This document shows, one piece after another, positions 45,656 through 54,300 of a stretch of 64,000 bases of DNA. A model generated the notes under the pieces. The model was not told the DNA's origin. It ran no database searches and saw only the letters and a list, made by a program, of their open reading frames with translations. Each line of letters opens with the position of its first letter. The first letter of the stretch is position 1. A program made the translations under genes and the position numbers. The DNA is taken from NCBI RefSeq assembly GCF_900156075.1, contig NZ_FTMM01000001.1, forward strand, positions 1 to 64,000. The letters run 5' to 3'. The stretch comes from Chryseobacterium sp. RU37D (GTDB lineage Bacteria > Bacteroidota > Bacteroidia > Flavobacteriales > Weeksellaceae).

Positions 45656-46135
45656 AAAGGTTAAATTTTTCTACGGATACTCATCTTTTTTACCACTTTA
45701 TTATAAGACTATCTCACATAAGTGGGCTTTAATATCATCTTTTTAATATATTGATTGAAGTGATGCGTATATTCTTTAAATAAGTTTATTGATTGTTTTC
45801 CAAAATCATGACCATAAAAGTTTTAAATTGTTCGGAGATGGTTTTTGTTCACTTTTATTAAATGGTTTTATTTCAAAAAATTGTTTAATCTTGTGAAGAT
45901 AAAAAACACAAAAAAGACGAAGAATTGGTTTTAATTTCTTTAAACTATTTAAATAAAGGACTTTCACTTAATTCCGAAATACAAAGATTTAAAATGCGCA
46001 ACGGGTATCTCTCTTTTGATTATAGGGCTGTTTTTGTTATTTAAAATAAATAATACTTGTCTTTGTATTTAGAGATCAGAAGTTTATATTAATTTTTGGT
46101 CTCTTTTTTGTTTATAAAAGACAAAAACGCACGAT
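45656..46135. other. Intergenic region with a dispersed short repeat
   Basis: The stretch around 45963-46006 (TTTCACTTAATTCCGAAATA then CAAAGATTTAAAATGCGCAAC) has a near copy at about 29391-29440. A shorter piece, GATTGGTTTTATTTCTTTAAAC with CTTTCACTTAATT, recurs at 31316-31355 and 45924-45972. No gene is seen. Confidence 0.45.
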
Positions 46136-46354
46136 ATGAAAAAAGAATATTACAGCCACTTGATGGGTAAAACCCGTCGTGAAATTGTGAAAGAAATAGG
46201 AGGCACCTTCAACGGATTTAATTATTTCAGAAGTAAAACATGGACCTATGAAGTAGGAAAAACGTGGCTTGGAAAAAGGATTATTCTATCTCTCACTTTC
46301 AAAGACGAAAGAGTTTCCGAAATTATTTTACTTAAAAGCTTCAGAAGATATTGA
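46136..46354 (+). CDS. Conserved small hypothetical protein, 72 aa
   Basis: A small basic soluble protein: HLMGKTRREIVKEIGGTFNG, then YFRSKTWTYEVGKTWLGKRI and a last strand SEIILLKSFRRY. It looks like a compact alpha/beta fold that follows a K-E-I-G pattern seen in other unannotated Flavobacteriia proteins. Function unknown. Starts 3 bases after CACGAT with an AT-rich promoter upstream. Confidence 0.65.
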   Translation: MKKEYYSHLMGKTRREIVKEIGGTFNGFNYFRSKTWTYEVGKTWLGKRIILSLTFKDERVSEIILLKSFRRY

Positions 46355-47024
46355 TCAATTTTGGATATTTTTCTTAATCTTTAAAAATTCATTTTATATA
46401 TTGTAAAACTTTTTAGGAGCAATTTACAGTGTATTTTCTAGAATAAGAATGAAGAATATGAGTGAAGTTTATAAATCCATTCAACATAGAGTGTTTTCAC
46501 TTCTTTTCACCATATATTTTAAAATTATTGCGATTTGTCTATATAATCACTCCCTCTCATCAGCCGGAATTTCTGATCATCAATTCTTCGAATGGTGAAA
46601 TTGTAGTAGAAGATAAACTTGTTTAATATTCGTATAGAGAATTAGAGACTTTGAAGCATGTTGGAGAAGGTTTTAAAAACAAGAAAATTGCCGTTTTTTA
46701 TCAACGGGTATTAATATCATGAACAAGAGACACAGGCAAAAATATTCTTGAAAAATTAAAGATTAAAATTTGATCAAAGCTTTTAGTAATAGCTTTTCAA
46801 AGTGACTTTTCTTAAAAAATGTTAATTAGATGTTTAATTTTTAAAAAATAAATAGATTTTTCATTTTATTTTTTTAATAGAATTGATAAAATCGATTATA
46901 GATAAATCTCATTTTTAAAACTTTTAAATAAAGTATTTCACACATAGTAATTAATAGGAGAAAATCTCTATATTTTTTTTTAAAATAATCTATATTTGTT
47001 ATATTAACAGCTAACAATAATAGG
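46355..47024. other. Intergenic region with a gene relic
   Basis: On the plus strand around 46545-46722 a reading PSHQPEFLIINSSNGEIVVE then DKLV, stop, YSYRELETLKHVGEGFKNKK and IAVFYQ, stop is protein-like with one internal stop; the family is not recognised. The last 35 bases contain the -7 box of the next gene. Confidence 0.45.
46991..46998 (+). promoter_or_regulatory. Candidate -7 box (TATATTTG) of the alpha-oxoamine synthase gene
   Basis: Exact match to TAnnTTTG, 26 bases before the ATG at 47025. No TTG was found at -33. Confidence 0.4.
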
Positions 47025-48278
47025 ATGAACATTAACTTTTCAACAGCAACTTTTAAAGATTTTGAAAATATTCCAGGATATGATATGATGCAACGAGCAG
47101 ATATCTATTATGATTTTCTGGAATATATGAAATCGAATGGACACCGTTACAGGCTTAGAAATAATACGGGATGTAGCTCTGTCATGAATGTTGGCACAGA
47201 AAATGCAACGAAAGAGTTCGTAAGTTTTGTTACCAGCGATTATTTAGGCTTTACACAGCACCCAAAAGTGAAACAGGCAGCAATCGAGGGTATCGAAAAA
47301 TATGGTACAGGTACGGCCGCAACTCCCCTTATCGGAGGGTATTATCTTTACCATAATGAATTAGAAAAGAAAATAGCTTCTTTTTTTGGAAGAAAGCAGG
47401 ATGAAGCTGTAATTTTTACTACTGGGTATACAGCAAATAGTGCAACACTGCAGATCCTGCTTCAAAAAGAAGATATTGCCATTGTAGATATGGCAGTGCA
47501 TGCAAGTGTTTATGAAGGATGTATTCTTACAAATAGAAAAACTTTTCCTCATAATAATCTTGAAGCTCTGGAACAGATCTTAAAAACATCTGAAAAGCAG
47601 TATCGTACAAAGCTGGTAGTGATCGATGGGGTTTATTCTCAGGATGGGGATATTGCTCCGATTGAAGAAATTTATAAATTGGTAAAAAAATATAACGCCT
47701 ATTTGATGATTGATGATGTACATGGAGTGGGGATTTTAGGCAAAACTGGAAGAGGGACGATTGAAGATACAGGATTACTGGATAAGATAGACATTATCAC
47801 AGGTACATTCAGTAAAACATTCGGGAGTCTGGGAGGTTATGTAATTACGAATGAAAAACTGGCAAATTTTATCAGATTTCAATCTCGTCAGCAAATTTTC
47901 TCAGCAACAATGCCCCCTTCTTCAATGGGAATTATTAAAGCTATTGAATTAATAGATGAAGAACCACAATGGCGTGCCAAGCTTTGGGAGAATATAAATT
48001 ATTTCAAAAAAGGACTTAATGACCTCGGTTTGGAAACCGGAACAACATGTTCAGCGATAATTCCTGTAAAAATTGGTGATCCTCATATAACAGGAGATGT
48101 TGGAAAACTACTAATAGAAAGAGGTATCTATACAAATCCTATCATATATCCCGCAGTAGCGAGAAAAGATGCACGCATAAGGATGAGTATTATGGCTACT
48201 CATGAGAGGGAGCACCTGGATAAAACACTCAACGCGTTTGAGGATATTGATAAAAAACTGAATATTGCAAAAAAATAA
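47025..48278 (+). CDS. Alpha-oxoamine synthase family PLP enzyme (serine palmitoyltransferase/cysteate acyltransferase-like)
   Basis: A 417-residue fold-type I PLP enzyme that condenses an amino acid with an acyl thioester. Motifs: FVTSDYLGFTQHPKVKQAAI, GTGTAATPLIGGYYLYHNEL, the cofactor Asp/His in MIDDVHGVGILGKTGRGT and the Schiff-base K264 in GTFSKTFGSLGGY. The family contains KBL, BioF, SPT and the cysteate acyltransferase of sulfonolipid synthesis; Chryseobacterium makes both sphingolipids and sulfobacins. The sequence alone does not decide between them. A TetR gene follows after 8 bases, so regulation by lipid state is likely. Confidence 0.85.
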   Translation: MNINFSTATFKDFENIPGYDMMQRADIYYDFLEYMKSNGHRYRLRNNTGCSSVMNVGTENATKEFVSFVTSDYLGFTQHPKVKQAAIEGIEKYGTGTAATPLIGGYYLYHNELEKKIASFFGRKQDEAVIFTTGYTANSATLQILLQKEDIAIVDMAVHASVYEGCILTNRKTFPHNNLEALEQILKTSEKQYRTKLVVIDGVYSQDGDIAPIEEIYKLVKKYNAYLMIDDVHGVGILGKTGRGTIEDTGLLDKIDIITGTFSKTFGSLGGYVITNEKLANFIRFQSRQQIFSATMPPSSMGIIKAIELIDEEPQWRAKLWENINYFKKGLNDLGLETGTTCSAIIPVKIGDPHITGDVGKLLIERGIYTNPIIYPAVARKDARIRMSIMATHEREHLDKTLNAFEDIDKKLNIAKK

Positions 48279-48286
48279 TTAACAAC

Positions 48287-48916
48287 ATGCCTAGAAAAGT
48301 TGTACAAGGCCCAATAAGGGATAAAGAAAAAACTAAACAAAAACTGCTCGCTGCAGTAGGAAAAATTTTAAGAACAAAAGGTTACTCAGGGTTAAAAGTG
48401 AGTAAAATTGCTGCTGTAGCAGGATTTGATAAAAAACTCATTTATGAGTATTTCGGGAGTACCGAAAAGCTCATAGATGAATATATTAAATCTCAGGATT
48501 ACTGGAGCAAAATGAACCAGGATAGTATCCATGTTGATTTCTCGGATGGAGGTAAAGAATTATCTAAAGTTGCTATTCTCAATCAGTTTGAAAATATCAA
48601 AAAAAACAAGGAGCTTCAAAAAATTATTCTTTGGGGACTTTCTGAGAATAAGCCTATCTTAAAAAAAATCGCCGACGAGAGAGAAGAGATCGGAGAATTG
48701 CTTTTTACAAAAATTGTTGATCCGCATTTCAAGGATATGTCTACAAGGTATCGTGCCATTGCTGCTCTTCTTGTTTCCGGAGCTTATTATCTGAACCTTT
48801 ACACAGGGTACAATGCATCCAAGTTCTGTGGGATTGACCTTAAAAGTGAAGAGGGAAGGAAAGAAATTGAAAAAGCTATCATAGAGATCATTGATTTCGC
48901 TTACGAAACAAAATAA
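48287..48916 (+). CDS. TetR/AcrR-family transcriptional regulator
   Basis: A 209-residue repressor-type protein. The N-terminal helix-turn-helix spans about 15-62: TKQKLLAAVGKILRTKGYSG, LKVSKIAAVAGFDKKLIYEY, FGSTEKLIDEY. The C-terminal ligand domain is helical and specific. 8 bases after the alpha-oxoamine synthase gene, so probably co-transcribed; it may respond to a long-chain lipid precursor (inference). Confidence 0.9.
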   Translation: MPRKVVQGPIRDKEKTKQKLLAAVGKILRTKGYSGLKVSKIAAVAGFDKKLIYEYFGSTEKLIDEYIKSQDYWSKMNQDSIHVDFSDGGKELSKVAILNQFENIKKNKELQKIILWGLSENKPILKKIADEREEIGELLFTKIVDPHFKDMSTRYRAIAALLVSGAYYLNLYTGYNASKFCGIDLKSEEGRKEIEKAIIEIIDFAYETK

Positions 48917-49002
48917 TGATGAGAAAAATTTTCCTATTGACCAATAAATAAGTTTTTGTTGAAAATTTGGAAACTTTTAATTTTCAAATTAAAACTATAT
49001 TT

Positions 49003-49010
49003 CTTACTTT
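49003..49010 (+). promoter_or_regulatory. Candidate -7 box (TACTTTTG) of dnaX
   Basis: Matches TAnnTTTG but lies only 6 bases before the ATG, so the transcript would be nearly leaderless. Weak evidence. Confidence 0.28.
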
Positions 49011-49016
49011 TGGCCA

Positions 49017-50102
49017 ATGGAAAATTTTATTGTATCTGCACGGAAGTATCGCCCACAGGAGTTTGACACTGTTGTCGGGCAATCTCACATTACAGATACT
49101 TTAGAACACGCAATTCAAGAAAATCAGCTCGCTCAGGCTTTATTGTTCTGTGGTCCGAGAGGTGTCGGGAAAACCACATGTGCCAGAATTCTGGCTAGAA
49201 AGATTAATGAAAAAGATGGTTCAGTTTCAGAAGACGGCTTTGCATATAACATCTATGAGCTAGATGCTGCTTCCAATAACTCTGTAGATGATATTAGAGA
49301 ACTAATTGACCAGGTTCGTTTTGCCCCTCAGGTTGGTAAATACAAAGTATATATCATCGACGAGGTTCATATGTTATCTTCCGCAGCGTTTAACGCTTTC
49401 CTTAAAACTCTTGAAGAGCCGCCGGGTCATGCCATTTTCATTTTGGCAACCACAGAAAAGCACAAAATTATTCCAACCATTTTATCACGTTGCCAGATCT
49501 ATGATTTTAAGAGAATCCTGATTGAAGATATTCAGGCTCACCTTCGAAATATAGCTCAAAAAGAGAATATTCAGTACGAAGATGATGCATTGTATCTTAT
49601 TGCTCAAAAGGCAGATGGAGCATTGAGAGATGCGCTTTCTATTTTTGACAGACTTTCTACATTTTCACAAAAGAATATTACGCTTACAAAAGCCGCTGAA
49701 GTATTAAACATCCTAGATTATGATCAATATCTGAAAGTGGTAGATCTTGCAAAGGAAAGTAAAATTCCAGAAGTACTTTTTGCATTTAACGAAATTATAA
49801 AAAAAGGATTCGATCCGCATATTTTTATTGCAGGATTAGGAAATCATTTTAGAGATCTGATGATGGCTCAAAATGTTTCAACGATTGACTTAATTGAGGT
49901 AGGTGAACAAACAAAAGCTAAGTTTGTGCAACAGTCCCAAAATTGGAATGCTCAGCAATTGATAGACGCAATTGAAATATGTAATCATGCAGACATCAAT
50001 TATAAAAACTCTAAAAATCCCAGGCTAACGGTAGAAATTGCTCTAATGCAATTGGCTTCTCTTATGGCTAATCCAGACGTTTCTAAAAAAAAAAGTTTAT
50101 AA
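49017..50102 (+). CDS. dnaX: DNA polymerase III clamp loader, gamma-like product of dnaX
   Basis: A 361-residue AAA+ ATPase that loads the sliding clamp. Walker A is FCGPRGVGKTTCARILA, Walker B/DEAD-type VYIIDEVHMLS, then LKTLEEPPGHAIFILATTE and the arginine-finger region IIPTILSRCQIYDF. Domain III (about 210-355) ends LTVEIALMQLASLMA. Cys zinc ligands found in proteobacterial DnaX are absent, as in other Flavobacteriia I recall. Frame 0 ends SKKKSL right after an A10 run; the rest of a tau protein continues in the -1 frame. Frame 0 therefore ends just where a gamma protein should. Confidence 0.93.
   Translation: MENFIVSARKYRPQEFDTVVGQSHITDTLEHAIQENQLAQALLFCGPRGVGKTTCARILARKINEKDGSVSEDGFAYNIYELDAASNNSVDDIRELIDQVRFAPQVGKYKVYIIDEVHMLSSAAFNAFLKTLEEPPGHAIFILATTEKHKIIPTILSRCQIYDFKRILIEDIQAHLRNIAQKENIQYEDDALYLIAQKADGALRDALSIFDRLSTFSQKNITLTKAAEVLNILDYDQYLKVVDLAKESKIPEVLFAFNEIIKKGFDPHIFIAGLGNHFRDLMMAQNVSTIDLIEVGEQTKAKFVQQSQNWNAQQLIDAIEICNHADINYKNSKNPRLTVEIALMQLASLMANPDVSKKKSL
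50085..50094 (+). other. A10 slippery run in dnaX (candidate programmed slippage site)
   Basis: Ten consecutive A follow TTCT. Frame 0 reads AAA AAA AAA AGT TTA TAA. A -1 shift (or one extra A in mRNA) reads AAG TTT ATA and opens 208 further codons. Compare E. coli dnaX (A AAA AAG) and Thermus dnaX (A9 transcriptional slippage). An under-called homopolymer (true A11) is the main alternative. Confidence 0.7.
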
Positions 50103-50719
50103 TATTAGCTCCGTTTCTCAATGAAAAACAGGAAATGAAATTTCCTGAAACTTCCATTGAAAAAGAAAAAAAACAAATAGCTACAGAACGAACCGTCAGT
50201 GTTACTGTTGCGCAGGAATTTGAAATTAAAAAAACGAGCAAGCCACTATCCAAACAAGTGATCTCTACAGGTTTCAGTATCAATGCTTTTTTAAATAAAG
50301 AAGAAAAGCCGGAAGAAGATGAAAAAATAGGGATAAAAACTGAAGTACTTCCCCAAAATCATTTTACAGAAACAGACCTTCAGGCAGAATGGAACTTATT
50401 ATTAAAACAGCTTCAAAAGAAAGATGCCTTTGTTTTTAATGCGATTAAAACTTTTAAACTTTTAAAATCAGGGGAAAATCAAATTACAATTTTATATCCT
50501 TCGGACTCCGCAAAAGTGGAATTTGATAAGATAAGCAGAGACTTTTTCAATCATTTTAAAACAAAAGTCCACAATTTTTCCATAGAAATTGAATACAAAA
50601 GAGACTTCGAAAATCTAAAAGTAGAAGTAATGACTAGAAGGAAAATCTTTGAAAAATTCATTGAAAAAAATCCTTTGCTTAAAGATCTGGATGACTTAAT
50701 GAGATTTGATCTCACATAA
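50103..50719 (+). CDS. dnaX: Tau-specific C-terminal segment of DnaX (-1 frame)
   Basis: This frame is in register with dnaX after a -1 shift at 50085-50094; it has an internal ATG at 50135 but reads through from the A run as FIILAPFLNEKQEMKFPETS. It has a charged linker (EKEKKQIATERTVSVTVAQE), then a domain LQAEWNLLLKQLQKKDAFVF, NAIKTFKLLKSGENQITILY and a helix EIEYKRDFENLKVEVMTRRK, ending KDLDDLMRFDLT. This is the usual DnaX tau tail of Bacteroidetes. Full tau would be about 567 residues. It can also be read as a separate gene from 50135 (194 aa), but no function is then expected. Confidence 0.8.
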
Positions 50720-51200
50720 TAAATACTTTGTCAAAGTAAAAAAGCTGAAAATTTATCTATTTAATGAATTCATAAAATAAAGCTTCATCAAAATAAATTT
50801 TATATATTTGTCAAATATTTGAGCAGAAAATTATTTTTTAATAAATCAGATATCATTTTAAAAGCTATAGTATAGACAAAATTCACGGTGGAACATTTAT
50901 CAAAAACATCCATGTCTGCTTTTACACCCGCTAATTTCTTTTTTAGCGGATATTTTAGCTTTGTATTTTCTTATTTTAGAAATTTCAGAAATTATTACCG
51001 GTCTTATTATTGGTATTGTTTAATCTGAATTTCTTTCCAAAAAATCTGGAAACAATGAATTGTTAATTCCTTTTTTCTATCACCTTTAATAATTTTAACG
51101 GCTTTTTTTGAAAAGAATTATAAAGTAAATTTATAATGCGAATGGCTATTGACCGAAATTAGTTAATAATAATAATAATAATAAAAATAAATCAACAATA
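50720..51200. other. Intergenic region with hairpin and antiporter relic
   Basis: CCGCTAAtttcttttTTAGCGG (about 50929-50951) is a hairpin. Around it a broken reading (HLSKTSMSAF; then LADILALYFLILEISEIITG then LIIGIV, stop) resembles the first helices of a Kef-type cation/proton antiporter, interrupted by shifts. A short TAA microsatellite lies at 51164-51182. No intact gene. Confidence 0.42.
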
Positions 51201-52280
51201 ATGAACCTAAAAGAATTAAAAAATGATTGGATCGACGAGTTTTCACGACCATTGATGATTGCAGGACCGTGCAGTGCTGAAAGTGAAGCTCAAATGTTGG
51301 AAACGGCAAGAAGAATCAGGGAAAGCAATGCGCAGGTACCGATTTTCCGTGCAGGAATCTGGAAACCACGTACCAAACCCAACGGATTTGAAGGAGTAGG
51401 AGTAATCGGTCTGAACTGGCTGAAAAAAGTAAAGGAGGAGTACGGCTTTAAAACCGCCACGGAAGTAGCCAACGCTCATCACGTTTTTGCGGCTTTGGAG
51501 GCTGATGTTGATATTCTTTGGGTCGGTGCACGCTCTACAGTAAATCCTTTTACCGTGCAGGAAATTGCAATGGCTTTAAGAGGAGTTGATAAACCTGTTT
51601 TTGTAAAAAACCCGGTAAATCCTGATTTAGCTTTATGGATTGGTGCTTTGGAAAGGCTTGTGGGTCAGGATATTAAAAAGCTTGGTGTAATTCACAGAGG
51701 ATTTTCAACATACCAAAAAACGAAATACCGAAATAATCCCAACTGGCAGATTGCTTTGGATCTTAAGAGTCAGTTTCCTAATATCCCGATGCTGATCGAT
51801 CCATCTCATATCTGTGGAAACAGGACGGGACTGGCAGATATCACTCAGGAAGCTTTAAACGTTGGTTACCAGGGGGCTATTATTGAGACACACAGCAATC
51901 CTGATGAAGCGTGGAGTGATGCTGCACAACAGATTACACCTGAAGTTTTAGCAGAATTGATTGGGAATTTAAAAGTGAGAAACAGTGGATTAGCCGGGTT
52001 TGAGGAAGAAATGGGTAGACACAGGACTCTGATTTCTGATATTGACTTTCAGCTGATTGAGTTGCTGTCTCAAAGAATGAAAATTTCTGAAAAAATTGGT
52101 AAGCTCAAGAAAGAAAATGACATTGCAATATTCCAACCAGAACGTTGGAAAGTAATCACGGAATATGCTAGCCAGAAAGCTTTAGAAACCGGAATGTCAC
52201 AGGAATTTATTGAAAAAGTTTTCAAATCTATTCATGAAGAATCTATCGAGGTGCAAAATAATATTATGATTGACAGGTAA
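51201..52280 (+). CDS. Bifunctional DAHP synthase / type II chorismate mutase
   Basis: A 359-residue shikimate-pathway enzyme. Residues 1-255 are type I-beta 3-deoxy-7-phosphoheptulonate synthase: MIAGPCSAESEAQMLETARR, FRAGIWKPRTKPNGFEGVG, ATEVANAHHVFAALEADVDI, and the metal His in MLIDPSHICGNR. Residues 270-355 are an AroQ-fold chorismate mutase: HRTLISDIDFQLIELLSQRM and KISEKIGKLKKENDIAIFQP. Fusion of the two gives feedback control of DAHP synthesis by mutase ligands. Normal Bacteroidetes length. Preceded by a TAA-repeat leader; alone on its transcript. Confidence 0.95.
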   Translation: MNLKELKNDWIDEFSRPLMIAGPCSAESEAQMLETARRIRESNAQVPIFRAGIWKPRTKPNGFEGVGVIGLNWLKKVKEEYGFKTATEVANAHHVFAALEADVDILWVGARSTVNPFTVQEIAMALRGVDKPVFVKNPVNPDLALWIGALERLVGQDIKKLGVIHRGFSTYQKTKYRNNPNWQIALDLKSQFPNIPMLIDPSHICGNRTGLADITQEALNVGYQGAIIETHSNPDEAWSDAAQQITPEVLAELIGNLKVRNSGLAGFEEEMGRHRTLISDIDFQLIELLSQRMKISEKIGKLKKENDIAIFQPERWKVITEYASQKALETGMSQEFIEKVFKSIHEESIEVQNNIMIDR

Positions 52281-52377
52281 TTGCGTTTGGGAGTTTTAGG
52301 GCTAGTGAAGTAATTAGAATAATATTCAAAAGTGTTTTTAAAGTTGCACAAAACCCTCAAACCTAATCCGAAAACCT

Positions 52378-52385
52378 TATATTTG
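52378..52385 (+). promoter_or_regulatory. Candidate -7 box (TATATTTG) of rsgA
   Basis: Exact match to TAnnTTTG, 14 bases before the ATG at 52400. No TTG was found at -33. Confidence 0.42.
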
Positions 52386-52399
52386 TACTATCTTAGTAT

Positions 52400-53326
52400 A
52401 TGAAAGGAAAAATCATTAAATCTACAGGAAGCTGGTATCAAGTTTTAGAATTGGAAACCGAAAAGATCTTCGAGGCTAGAATTCGCGGAAAATTTAAGTT
52501 AATTAAAACCAGGCTTACCAATCCGCTTGCTGTAGGAGATTTTGTGGAATTTCAGCTTGAGCAGGACGATATTGCCTGGATCACAAAAATTGAGCCGCGC
52601 AGAAATTACCTGATCAGAAAATCTGTAAACCTTTCTAAAGAAGCACATATCATTGCATCAAACATCGATTTAGCCTGTTTTATTTTTACCTTAAAGCATC
52701 CTGAAACTTCTTTGGGTTTTCTCGACCGCTTTTTGGCATGTTGTGAAGCGTATAATATAATACCATTAATATTATTCAATAAAATTGATGTTTTGCATAA
52801 AGAAGAAATAGAAATTATAAAAGATATGGAATTTCTTTATCAGGAAATTGGATATGAAACATTAGAGATTTCCTCTTATTCAAAATTAAATTTAGATTTG
52901 CTTCAGGAAATTCTTAAAGACAAGACTTCTGTATTTTTTGGGCATTCCGGATGCGGAAAATCTACTTTGGTAAATGCTTTGCAGCCTGGACTTAATTTAA
53001 AAACTTCTGAAATTTCTGACATTCATTTAAAAGGTAAACACACTACAACTTTTGCCCAAATGCATTTTTGGGGTTTTGGAGGAAATGTAATTGATACACC
53101 CGGTGTTCGGGAGTTTGCAATGATCGATATCGAAAAAGATGAAGTCCAGCATTATTTTCCGGAAATTTTTAAAAAGAGAGAAGAATGTAAATACCATAAC
53201 TGTCTTCATATTAATGAACCGAAATGTGCCGTAATTGATTCATTAGAAACTGGCAATATACAACATTCGAGGTATTCTACCTATATTAAATTAATGGAAG
53301 AAGCCGAAGTTTCTTCTCAAAAATAA
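52400..53326 (+). CDS. rsgA: Small ribosomal subunit biogenesis GTPase RsgA
   Basis: A 308-residue circularly permuted GTPase that matures the 30S subunit. Order of motifs: N-terminal OB fold (SWYQVLELETEKIFEARIRG), G4 as FNKID, G5-like region, G1 as GHSGCGKSTLVNAL, G2/T in KGKHTTTF, G3 as DTPGVREF, then the zinc-binding tail CKYHNCLHINEPKCAV. This G4-G1-G3 order is diagnostic. Full length. Monocistronic. Confidence 0.96.
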   Translation: MKGKIIKSTGSWYQVLELETEKIFEARIRGKFKLIKTRLTNPLAVGDFVEFQLEQDDIAWITKIEPRRNYLIRKSVNLSKEAHIIASNIDLACFIFTLKHPETSLGFLDRFLACCEAYNIIPLILFNKIDVLHKEEIEIIKDMEFLYQEIGYETLEISSYSKLNLDLLQEILKDKTSVFFGHSGCGKSTLVNALQPGLNLKTSEISDIHLKGKHTTTFAQMHFWGFGGNVIDTPGVREFAMIDIEKDEVQHYFPEIFKKREECKYHNCLHINEPKCAVIDSLETGNIQHSRYSTYIKLMEEAEVSSQK

Positions 53327-53558
53327 TCATCCATTATTGGAAATAATCTAATCTTAACAAAATTTTGTTGAATAAACTTATTATGTACATCTATAGGTAA
53401 TATATTTCGATTCTTATATTAAACTTAATTATTAAATATTTATCATTGCTTTAAATATTAATTTTGTTATTATATTGATCAAATAATTAAACGTTTGTTT
53501 AATTGTTTAAAAATCTTTAGGTTAGCTGTAAAATTTGGGGATTATCCATTAATAAAAA

Positions 53559-53576
53559 ACCCAGCCGAGGCTGGGT
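53559..53576 (+). terminator. Compact GC hairpin ACCCAGCC-GA-GGCTGGGT
   Basis: A perfect 8-bp stem, A-rich on both sides (AAAA before and after) rather than followed by T, about 230 bases after rsgA. It could be a terminator for minus-strand transcripts, or a structured element of the ndk-upstream transcript. Confidence 0.45.
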
Positions 53577-53590
53577 AAAAACTAATAACC

Positions 53591-53668
53591 ATGAAAACTC
53601 AAATTAAACATGAGAATCGCATTAGAACAAACAATTACCATGCCAAAGTTTCGTTCAAGATTTCTTAA
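53591..53668 (+). CDS. Possible 25-aa leader peptide upstream of ndk
   Basis: ATG 14 bases after the hairpin; the product begins MKTQIKHENRIRTNNYHAKV and ends SFKIS. Basic, no hydrophobic span. It lies 87 bases before ndk and is preceded by ACTAATAACC, a string also present before a hairpin at about 56908. Evidence is thin: position behind a strong hairpin and good codon use only. Confidence 0.3.
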   Translation: MKTQIKHENRIRTNNYHAKVSFKIS

Positions 53669-53724
53669 TAAAAGTTATTTTTGTGTTAAAAATATTTTAA
53701 AATTAAAATCAAAGATATTTTTTG

Positions 53725-53732
53725 TATTTTTG
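53725..53732 (+). promoter_or_regulatory. Candidate -7 box (TATTTTTG) of ndk
   Basis: Matches TAnnTTTG, 23 bases before the ATG. No TTG -33 was found. Confidence 0.4.
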
Positions 53733-53755
53733 CGCCATTAAAAAAATATACATTT

Positions 53756-54172
53756 ATGTCTAACATTACTTTCACTATGATAAAACCTGATGCTGTGGCA
53801 GACGGACATATCGGTGCTATATTAGGTAAAATTGCAGAAGATGGTTTCAAGATCAAAGCAATGAAATTGACACAGCTTACTGTAGCTGATGCAAAAAGAT
53901 TCTACGAAGTACACGCTGAAAGACCTTTCTATGGGGAATTAGTTGAGTTTATGAGTTCAGGGCCAATCGTGGCTGCTGTTCTTGAAAAAAACAATGCTGT
54001 TGAGGATTTCAGAACATTAATAGGTTCTACTAACCCTGCAGAAGCTGCGGAAGGTACGATTAGAAAAATGTTTGCAAGGAATATCGGTGAAAATGCTGTT
54101 CATGGTTCTGACTCTGACGAAAATGCTCTTATTGAAGCAAAATTCCATTTTTCTGGAAGAGAAATTTTCTAA
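53756..54172 (+). CDS. ndk: Nucleoside-diphosphate kinase
   Basis: A 138-residue enzyme that transfers the gamma phosphate between nucleoside triphosphates and diphosphates through phosphohistidine H116 in [12 protein letters not shown]. The start [19 protein letters not shown] (K10 and P11) and the [13 protein letters not shown] motif are family-defining. Alone, followed by a strong terminator shared with the convergent fucosidase gene. Confidence 0.97.
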   Translation: MSNITFTMIKPDAVADGHIGAILGKIAEDGFKIKAMKLTQLTVADAKRFYEVHAERPFYGELVEFMSSGPIVAAVLEKNNAVEDFRTLIGSTNPAEAAEGTIRKMFARNIGENAVHGSDSDENALIEAKFHFSGREIF

Positions 54173-54191
54173 GAAAATTATTTATCATAAG

Positions 54192-54219
54192 AAATCCGGA
54201 GAAAATTCTCCGGATTTTG
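54192..54219. terminator. Bidirectional terminator between ndk and the fucosidase gene
   Basis: AAATCCGGAGAA and TTCTCCGGATTT form a perfect 12-bp stem with a 2-nt loop and AT flanks. Confidence 0.85.
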
Positions 54220-54300
54220 TTTTTATAGAAAGTGGTTTTGAGAGTTTCTGCTCTCAGTTTAATGAACCAAATTCCATACGATTGATCGAGGCCAAATATT

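Larger units (their letters stand above)
53327..53755. other. ndk leader region with hairpin
   Basis: 429 bases. The left half is AT-rich without features. The right half holds a strong hairpin (53559-53576), a 25-codon frame (53591-53668) and the ndk -7 box (53725-53732). Confidence 0.5.

Noticed and set aside
51164..51182. CRISPR or regulatory repeat before DAHP synthase
   Set aside because: It is only a short TAA microsatellite with no spacers.
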